NCBI GenBank assembly: GCA_023230425.1
Contig: JALNXI010000035.1
Span: 1-11,748 of the forward strand
DNA from: Methanoculleus sp.
Lineage (GTDB): Archaea; Halobacteriota; Methanomicrobia; Methanomicrobiales; Methanoculleaceae
Reading direction: 5' to 3'
Length of the DNA stretch: 11,748 nt
Positions 6,063 through 10,209 of the stretch are shown piece after piece. The notes beneath the pieces were generated by a model that had not been told where the DNA came from, did no database searches, and worked only from the letters and a program-made list of their open reading frames with translations. Each line of letters begins with the position of its first letter. The first letter of the stretch is position 1. The position numbers were made by a program, and so were the translations under genes.

Positions 6063-7283
6063 TCACGGGTAGACGAACGTCCCCTCGGACGCGAGGTCGA
6101 AGTCGATCCCCTGGAACCCGGTGAGGTAGCGCTGGTGAATGGCGTGCGGGTCGAGGTCGGCGAACCGGTCCGGGTAGAACCATTTCGCGAGGTAGGCCGT
6201 CCCGATGAAGTGCTGGGCGCCGCCGAGAATGTCCGAGTGGATGACGTAGATGCGGTTGTCCTCTACCGCGGCGATGCTCGTCCACCCGGGCCGCTGTGCA
6301 AGCGCCGTCCGGATCCCCTCGAGCGCCGCGATGTCGTGCCCCGCATACCCCCCGAACGCCAGGCCCTGGCCGGCCAGTTTGACCACGACCTCCGGGTCGG
6401 TGACGATGACTGCCTCAGGGTCGATGATGGGATACTCAGCGGTCTCGCCGGCGAAGGGGTTCATCCCCCCGGCAAGTTCCAGTTTCTCGTTGTAGCCTGA
6501 GCCGGCCGCGACGGTCTTGTAGTCGAACCAGTACTCGAAGTAGACCCGGACCCGCTCGTCAGCCGGTACACCGGCCGTGCCGTCGCGGACCCGGTCCATC
6601 GTCGAGGTGTAGAAGGACGCAAACTCGTCCCCCCGCTCGCTCTTGCCGGCCATCGAGGCGATCGTGCGGATCTCCCTGGGGTAGGTAGCGGGCTTGAAGC
6701 AGTCGAACCGGAAGACCCGGATACCGGGGCTGCTCGCCTCCAGCTTCCGCTGGATATCGTCGCATGCCGCGGTGCTGATCGTCGCGTAGAGGAAGACCGC
6801 GTCCGGCCTGACGGCGAGGACCTTCTCCATGTCGGGGGACCAGATCGACCCGACGTTTGCTTTCTCCCGGCACTCGGGGAAGAAGGTGCTCTTCTCCTTG
6901 CTGTACTTGTCGACGGCCACGACCTTTTCCATATCGAAGCCGAGCGACCGCAACGTCTCCAGGGCCTCGCCGTTAAAGGTCACCACCCGGCGCAGGGGGC
7001 GGTAGAGCGTCACCGTTCTCCCTGACGAGTCGGTGACCTCGCGGGGTCTTCCGTCCCAGCAGGCGGAGATCCAGGCGGCGTCCTGGATGTCGGTCCGGGT
7101 GAGTTCGCCTGCACCGCCCATGTAGGCGGCGTCCAGGTAGGTGAGGGCCGCTGCCGTGTACTCGGCGGGGGTGAGCACCCGGTCGCCGTCGGCATCCCCG
7201 GGAATGCCGTCCCCCGGTGCGGCCGACGCCTGGGCGGCGACGATGAGGAGAAGAGCGAGGGCGAGAAGGCAACGCCGGTTCAT
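6063..7283 (-). CDS. Metal-chelate/corrinoid binding protein with EF-hand
   Basis: The product is 406 aa. An N-terminal Sec signal (MNRRCLLALALLLIVAAQASA) is followed by a perfect 12-residue EF-hand loop, D30-A-D32-G-D34...E41, of the sort found in dockerin-like modules. A linker TRTDIQDAAWISACWDGRP leads to the class III (FecB/BtuF-like) binding domain, which starts with REVTDSSGRTVTLYRPLRRVV and has RPDAVFLYA and the long backbone helix. There is no lipobox cysteine at the signal cleavage site, so anchoring differs from bacterial lipoproteins. ATG 7283 is chosen since it gives the signal peptide and overlaps the upstream stop as ATGA; the longer open frame has no protein-like sequence. It delivers substrate to the downstream permease/ATPase. 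Substrate unknown: iron chelate, heme or cobalamin are the family options. Confidence 0.92.
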   Translation of the reverse strand: MNRRCLLALALLLIVAAQASAAPGDGIPGDADGDRVLTPAEYTAAALTYLDAAYMGGAGELTRTDIQDAAWISACWDGRPREVTDSSGRTVTLYRPLRRVVTFNGEALETLRSLGFDMEKVVAVDKYSKEKSTFFPECREKANVGSIWSPDMEKVLAVRPDAVFLYATISTAACDDIQRKLEASSPGIRVFRFDCFKPATYPREIRTIASMAGKSERGDEFASFYTSTMDRVRDGTAGVPADERVRVYFEYWFDYKTVAAGSGYNEKLELAGGMNPFAGETAEYPIIDPEAVIVTDPEVVVKLAGQGLAFGGYAGHDIAALEGIRTALAQRPGWTSIAAVEDNRIYVIHSDILGGAQHFIGTAYLAKWFYPDRFADLDPHAIHQRYLTGFQGIDFDLASEGTFVYP

Positions 7284-7807
7284 CGCCGACCACCTCGGCC
7301 TGACGCGAGGAGGAGGGCGGCAACCGCCGCGAGGACCGCAAACGGCGACCCGGTCTCCTGTGAGGGCGGGGGGACAGGATCCCCGCCGCCGCTCTCCACC
7401 GGCGCCTCGATACCATCCGCCGCGACGTGCGATGCGGCTACCTGCCCGTCCGATTCGCCGAGGAAGTCCTCCCACCGGCCGGTGATATCCCCGCTCCCGG
7501 AGGCGGGGGCCCTGACCTGGTAGGTTATCCTGCTATCGTTCATCACCGCAAATGCGACCTGCTGCCCCCGGGCGAGGACCCGGTCGTCCGCGAGGTCGGT
7601 CGCCACGAAGGCGTAGCCAGCCGGCAGGGTCTCGACCACCCCGCCGAGAGTCATGCCCTCGATCGAGAGCGAGACGGTGAAGACCTCACCCGCCCCGGGT
7701 TCGGCGGTCGAGAGGCTCCGGGTTACCGGGGAAGCGCAGGCCGCGGCCGGGACGACCATGAGCAGGAGGGCGATGCAGAGGAGATGGTTTGCCGGGAGAC
7801 TCATCAT
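7280..7807 (-). CDS. Secreted anchored beta-sandwich protein of ABC operon
   Basis: The product is 175 aa. A signal peptide (about 1-25, ending AACAS) precedes a roughly 100-residue beta-rich domain: PGAGEVFTVSLSIEG, then GGVVETLPAGYAFV, GQQVAFAVMNDSRITYQVRAP and ITGRWEDFLGE. This pattern (GGVxETLPxGYxFV... ITYxVxAP) recurs in methanogen surface proteins and is cohesin/Ig-like in strand layout. A Gly/Pro linker (SGGGDPVPPPSQETG) and a final helix with a basic tail (SPFAVLAAVAALLLASGRGGRR) anchor it to the membrane, similar in plan to archaeosortase-type C-terminal signals though no PGF motif is present. It is the first gene of the operon, and its TGA overlaps the next ATG (ATGA). It may hold or position the binding protein at the cell surface; that role is inference. 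Confidence 0.8.
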   Translation of the reverse strand: MMSLPANHLLCIALLLMVVPAAACASPVTRSLSTAEPGAGEVFTVSLSIEGMTLGGVVETLPAGYAFVATDLADDRVLARGQQVAFAVMNDSRITYQVRAPASGSGDITGRWEDFLGESDGQVAASHVAADGIEAPVESGGGDPVPPPSQETGSPFAVLAAVAALLLASGRGGRR

Positions 7808-7829
7808 CTGTTTTCTGTTATCGATCTGG

Positions 7830-7860
7830 TAATAAGAATGTTTCTGATTGTGCTAATTAG
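7830..7860 (-). promoter_or_regulatory. Operon promoter and candidate operator
   Basis: On the minus strand TTATTA (7835-7830) is centred about 26 nt before the ATG at 7807, so the transporter operon probably starts leaderless. An 8-bp perfect palindrome CTAATTAG (7853-7860) lies about 20 bp upstream of it. Its position just beyond the TATA/BRE suits a regulator site, for example for a DtxR- or Fur-like metal sensor, but the sequence does not match a consensus I know. Confidence 0.35.
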
Positions 7861-8132
7861 TCTGAAGATTCGGTATTCTGGAGTGTATCAGGAACGCGAC
7901 GATCGCGAGCAGACTCGTCTCCCGGTAGGGGACGAGCCCCTCGTTCATCCAACGGGCCGTGGTCCAGGCATCGTAGCCGCCCCAGAACCAGATCGCCACG
8001 CCCGGAACAATCATAATGAAGAGACCGAGGAGACTTCCGAGCAGCACCAGAACACCTCGTACGAACTGCCCATTGTAGGCCTGCCCGAGGCCGTTGAAGA
8101 CGAACGAGAGTCCTCCGCCGGATCAAAAGCAT
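7853..8132 (-). pseudogene. TM2-like small membrane protein, 5' frame broken
   Basis: Read from just after an in-frame TGA (8125-8123), the frame encodes LSFVFNGLGQAYNGQFVRGV, then hydrophobic segments LLGSLLGLFIMIVPGVAIWFW and TSLLAIVAFLI, separated by GGYDAWTTARWMNEG. The GLGQxYNGQ and YDAWxxAxxMNxG motifs are those of archaeal TM2/zinc-ribbon-type two-helix membrane proteins. The first start codon in frame (GTG 8047) comes only after the conserved GLGQAYNGQ, so a working protein would lose its first helix. An ATG at 8132 in the neighbouring frame (MLLIRRRTL) could have been the original start; a one-base indel between 8100 and 8122 would join it. The last residues (HSRIPNLQTN) also look unlike the family. 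Probably a recent frameshift relic; a programmed shift or start at GTG is less likely. Confidence 0.6.
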
Positions 8133-8159
8133 CTTGGCGGGAGACCCGTTCTGCCACAT

Positions 8160-8190
8160 CGCCGTGCATGATTGTCAGGCACGCACGGCG
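8160..8190 (-). terminator. Inverted repeat after 43-aa ORF
   Basis: CGCCGTGC (8160-8167) pairs perfectly with GCACGGCG (8183-8190) around 15 nt, beginning 28 nt beyond the stop codon of the minus-strand ORF ending at 8218. No T-tract is attached, so a terminator role is only suggested by position. Confidence 0.3.
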
Positions 8191-8217
8191 TGGCTATCAG
8201 TCTTTCCCGGAGCAGCC

Positions 8218-8349
8218 CTACCGCTCAAACACCTTCTCGATCCGGACACGCCGCCCGAGCTTCGTCTCGTGCCACTCCTGCTGCTTCAGGGCCTGCTTGA
8301 TGCTCCGGATCCGGTGCCGGACCCGCGTCCCGGTCTCCGCATCGATCAT
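8218..8349 (-). CDS. 43-aa basic small protein
   Basis: The ORF gives 43 residues, with about one third Arg/Lys/His (GTRVRHRIRSIKQALKQQ, LGRRVRIEKVFER). Nearly every codon ends in G or C, which strongly suggests selected coding sequence in this genome; upstream of the ATG at 8349 the same open frame loses that bias and looks random, which decides the start. The ATG overlaps the TGA of a five-codon minicistron (see 8346-8363). The central helix with EWHETKLGRR followed by a strand-like VRIEKVF could be a small nucleic-acid-binding or ribosome-associated protein, but I do not recognise a family. It could also be the 3' end of a once longer gene. Confidence 0.5.
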   Translation of the reverse strand: MIDAETGTRVRHRIRSIKQALKQQEWHETKLGRRVRIEKVFER

Positions 8350-8363
8350 CTCCGTTGATGCAT
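8346..8363 (-). CDS. Five-codon minicistron MHQRR with perfect SD
   Basis: AGGAGG (minus strand, 8377-8372) lies 8 nt before ATG 8363-8361, ideal ribosome-binding spacing. The frame reads Met-His-Gln-Arg-Arg and stops at TGA 8348-8346, which overlaps the ATG of the 43-aa ORF as ATGA. This could be a leader peptide that couples translation into the downstream ORF, or the remains of a start whose frame has shifted. Confidence 0.35.
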   Translation of the reverse strand: MHQRR

Positions 8364-8584
8364 GGAATTGGCCTCCTGGGGTTAGCAAGGTTTGCTTTCG
8401 TGCCGGCGCCCTGCCGGCGCTGCACGAGCCCTTTATCGGGGTATTTACGAGATGCCGTGTGAGTTCGGGCCGACTCTGGATCCCCACGATGAGGGCATAT
8501 CTCTCCCGCCCGGTCTTTCCTCCCGGATTCATCGAAGGGAACACCTTAGATCGGATCCATGAAGGCAGTTTTTGGAACCGGTGG
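8364..8584. other. Divergent intergenic region
   Basis: Lies between the minus-strand 43-aa ORF and the plus-strand zinc-ribbon ORF. It contains GCCGGCGC twice, separated by CCT (8402-8420 area), which can fold into GCCGGC/GCCGGC hairpins in the leader of the minus-strand ORF, and a TATA-like TAAATA on the minus strand near 8448-8453. No further ORF with credible composition was seen on either strand. Confidence 0.3.
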
Positions 8585-8626
8585 AAAAATTTATCCCCCG
8601 GCGCGCCCCCTCCACCTCCGGGTGAG
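8585..8626 (+). promoter_or_regulatory. TATA box and ribosome site for zinc-ribbon ORF
   Basis: AAAAATTTAT at 8585-8594 is a clear TATA-type element in a GC-rich context. GGTGAG at 8621-8626 matches the archaeal anti-Shine-Dalgarno and is followed 5 nt later by ATA (8632), the presumed start position of the zinc-ribbon ORF. Confidence 0.45.
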
Positions 8627-8631
8627 TTATC

Positions 8632-8817
8632 ATACCGGAATCTGTTTATTGTAAACATTGCGGGCGAGAGTTTTCGCCGGAGCGGGGAGCCACAGGCGGA
8701 GACGCATCGTTCTGCAGCGCCGAGTGCCTGATGGCAGCAGGGAAGCAGGACCCCGGCCAGGGGGAACGCCAGCCGGAGAAATTCCTGGTCTCCGGTCGGT
8801 CACCCTGGGGCAGGTAA
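8632..8817 (+). CDS. Small zinc-ribbon protein, non-canonical start
   Basis: This short frame encodes about 61 aa and ends at TAA 8815-8817. It contains Y-C-K-H-C-G, then 17 residues, then C-S-A-E-C, a C-x2-C/C-x3-C zinc ribbon of the kind seen in small archaeal stand-alone proteins, followed by a polar tail ending GRSPWGR. Codons are mostly G/C-ended. A stop (TGA 8623-8625) closes the frame upstream, and no ATG, GTG or TTG occurs before the first cysteines; the first internal ATG is after the zinc site. A TATA box and a GGTGAG ribosome site stand at proper distances from ATA 8632 (preceded by ATC 8629). Either ATA/ATC initiates, or a point mutation has destroyed an original ATG and this is a very young pseudogene. 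Zinc binding is inferred from the cysteine spacing. Confidence 0.55.
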   Translation: MPESVYCKHCGREFSPERGATGGDASFCSAECLMAAGKQDPGQGERQPEKFLVSGRSPWGR

Positions 8818-9216
8818 CCCCGCTGGACGAGCGGCGCCTCTCCATGAGGTTGTGCGTAGCGGTGCAAAGACATTCACCGCCGGAGAGTGGAGACTCCGGC
8901 ACGCCCGCCGGGAAGGTCTCCTCTCCCTGATCGACCTCCACTCAACACCGTCTCCTGCGAGATGAACCGGGCGATCGCCGTCCTCCCGGCCCTGGTGCCG
9001 ATCCCGATGCCGGTCGGGCTGATGCCCGGGATGAAGATCCCCCGCATCCCGTTCCCCCTCTACCTCTGGCGGGTGACCGTCTGGACCGTCCCGCAATGCT
9101 CGCGGTGGGCCGGGTCTTTTACAAGCCGGGTGGCCGGGGTGAGTGCGGGTGCCCCCGGGGGCAGCCTAAAAAAAGTTTGGCGGGGTTGTTCGTGCAGGCT
9201 GCCTGGTGCTTCGGGG
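8818..9216. other. No firm gene; coding-like plus-strand stretch
   Basis: From ATG 8962 to about 9110 the plus strand has codons ending almost exclusively in G or C, encoding MNRAIAVLPALVPIPMPVGL and PFPLYLWRVTVWTVPQCSRW, which is hydrophobic and proline-rich. After about 9115 the bias and protein character fade and the frame then runs antisense across the next ORF until 9426. It may be the 5' remnant of a lost gene. No Shine-Dalgarno or TATA box was found for it. GCCCCCGGGGGC (9151-9162) is a 12-bp perfect palindrome. Confidence 0.3.
9160..9203 (-). terminator. Oligo-T terminator for 84-aa ORF
   Basis: Minus strand: GGCAGCCT (9203-9196) and AGGCTGCC (9167-9160) form an 8-bp inverted repeat, and a T7 tract (9174-9168) lies directly before the second arm. 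Archaeal polymerase ends at such oligo-U tracts, and it stands 43 bp after the stop codon of the ORF ending at 9217. Confidence 0.45.
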
Positions 9217-9471
9217 TCACGCGTAGGGTCTGCTCCCCTGTGGAGTGGGGGAAGATCCTTGCGTGACGGCGGTAAACGATCCGGTCGCAGGGTCATACCG
9301 CAACAGCGTGCCGGTGCTTATGATGTAACCGTAGATTGTACCGTCGGCGGTCTGGATCACGAGTATGTCCGGATTATCTGGATTATAGCCGAATATCAGC
9401 CCCTGCGTTTGATCCCAGGTGATTAACGTCCCTGAGCCCGACGGGTCCTGCTGCCACAGGAGACCGTTCAA
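9217..9471 (-). CDS. Beta-rich fragment, probably 5'-truncated
   Basis: The frame yields 84 aa from a TTG at 9471 and up to five further residues to an upstream stop; there is no ATG. It is rich in short strand-turn units: GTLITWDQTQGLIFGYNPDN, ILVIQTADGTIYGYIIS, TGTLLRYDPATGSFTAV, like blades of a beta-propeller or YD-type repeats, and ends with a Ser/Pro/Gln tail. It lacks a signal peptide. The frame's beginning coincides with a change to A/T-rich sequence around 9484, so an insertion of the neighbouring segment may have cut off the 5' end. An oligo-T terminator follows the stop. No family recognised. It may alternatively be an intact short gene with a TTG start. Confidence 0.45.
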   Translation of the reverse strand: MNGLLWQQDPSGSGTLITWDQTQGLIFGYNPDNPDILVIQTADGTIYGYIISTGTLLRYDPATGSFTAVTQGSSPTPQGSRPYA

Positions 9472-9533
9472 CAGCTCCGGTGTATTCGATCAACAATCGG
9501 ATAATCTATTACACGGTTTCTCGGGGCAGATCC

Positions 9534-9540
9534 TTTTATT
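9534..9540 (+). promoter_or_regulatory. TATA-like box, leaderless CPCC gene
   Basis: TTTTATT is centred about 27-28 nt before the ATG at 9565, so transcription should begin at or next to the start codon; no Shine-Dalgarno is seen before it. Confidence 0.4.
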
Positions 9541-9564
9541 GGCAGTGTTTGTGTAAAATAGACT

Positions 9565-10209
9565 ATGGGATCGGATAACGAATTTAAAGTCCTGTCGTAT
9601 ACTGAGTTCAATACCCTGCCGGATATACGCACTCTTTCGGGAGAAGTACCTCGAGCGGTTGCCGCACAGGTAGCGTCGAAGCTGGACGTCCTTGAATTAT
9701 CTATTGCTGAAAGGGTCAAAAAACTCATGAGTTTCTGGGATTACTATCATATTCTGCCTGAGAGCGTTATTAAGAAAGACCATAGTGAACGTATTCCCGA
9801 AAGCATGATGTTTGAGGTAATTCATGAGGATAGGCCGAACGATCCCGCCGATCCGAAATACGATTACCTGGTTTACCTAGAGATGTCGAAGGGTTACGGT
9901 GAAAAGAAAGAATATATCTTAAAAAAGCTCCAGAAATTCAATCCCGCTATCACTTTGATCGCGGGGGGCGAAGAAGAACTTGAAAAGTGTCCCTGCTGTG
10001 GTTACAGGACACTTGATCAACGGGGTATGTATTTTATCTGCGATGTCTGTGCCTGGGAGGACGACGGTGCCGATCGCGACGAGGAATACAGCGGCCCCAA
10101 CCATATGACGCTCGGCGAAGGCCGGGACAACTTCAGGAAATTCGGGGTTTGCGACAAACGTCTGAGCGATCTCGTCGATCAAGACGGAACGACCAAATAT
10201 AAACAATAA
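9565..10209 (+). CDS. CPCC-domain protein with novel N-terminal region
   Basis: The product is 214 aa and soluble. The C-terminal part (about 140-195) is a Cys-rich CPCC domain: C142-P-C144-C145-G-Y-R-T-L, then C159-D-V-C162 followed by AWEDDG and SGPNHMTLGEGRDNFRKFG, the hallmark of the family (Pfam Cys_rich_CPCC). Four of the cysteines probably bind zinc. The first 135 residues contain helices (VPRAVAAQVASKLDVLELSIAERVKKLM) and a mixed region (YDYLVYLEMSKGYGEKKEYILKKLQKF) that I do not recognise. CPCC proteins are mostly bacterial and common near polymorphic-toxin and immunity loci, their function being unknown. Codon use is clearly more A/T-rich than the transporter genes, and the gene lies between a truncated ORF and a transposase, all of which suggests acquisition. 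A TATA-like box suggests a leaderless message. Confidence 0.82.
   Translation: MGSDNEFKVLSYTEFNTLPDIRTLSGEVPRAVAAQVASKLDVLELSIAERVKKLMSFWDYYHILPESVIKKDHSERIPESMMFEVIHEDRPNDPADPKYDYLVYLEMSKGYGEKKEYILKKLQKFNPAITLIAGGEEELEKCPCCGYRTLDQRGMYFICDVCAWEDDGADRDEEYSGPNHMTLGEGRDNFRKFGVCDKRLSDLVDQDGTTKYKQ

Noticed and set aside
8350..8658. N-terminal extension of the 43-aa ORF to a 146-aa protein
   Set aside because: Codon bias and protein character vanish upstream of 8349, and the extension crosses the zinc-ribbon promoter on the other strand.
7427..8731. Long plus-strand open frame of 434 codons
   Set aside because: It runs antisense across the anchored beta-sandwich gene, the TM2-like relic and the 43-aa ORF, has low-complexity Arg/Pro-rich sequence and no domain; it is a GC-rich shadow frame.
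8887..9426. Full 179-codon plus-strand ORF
   Set aside because: Only the part 8962-9110 has coding-like wobble; the rest is antisense to the 84-aa ORF and its terminator, so the whole is not called as one gene.
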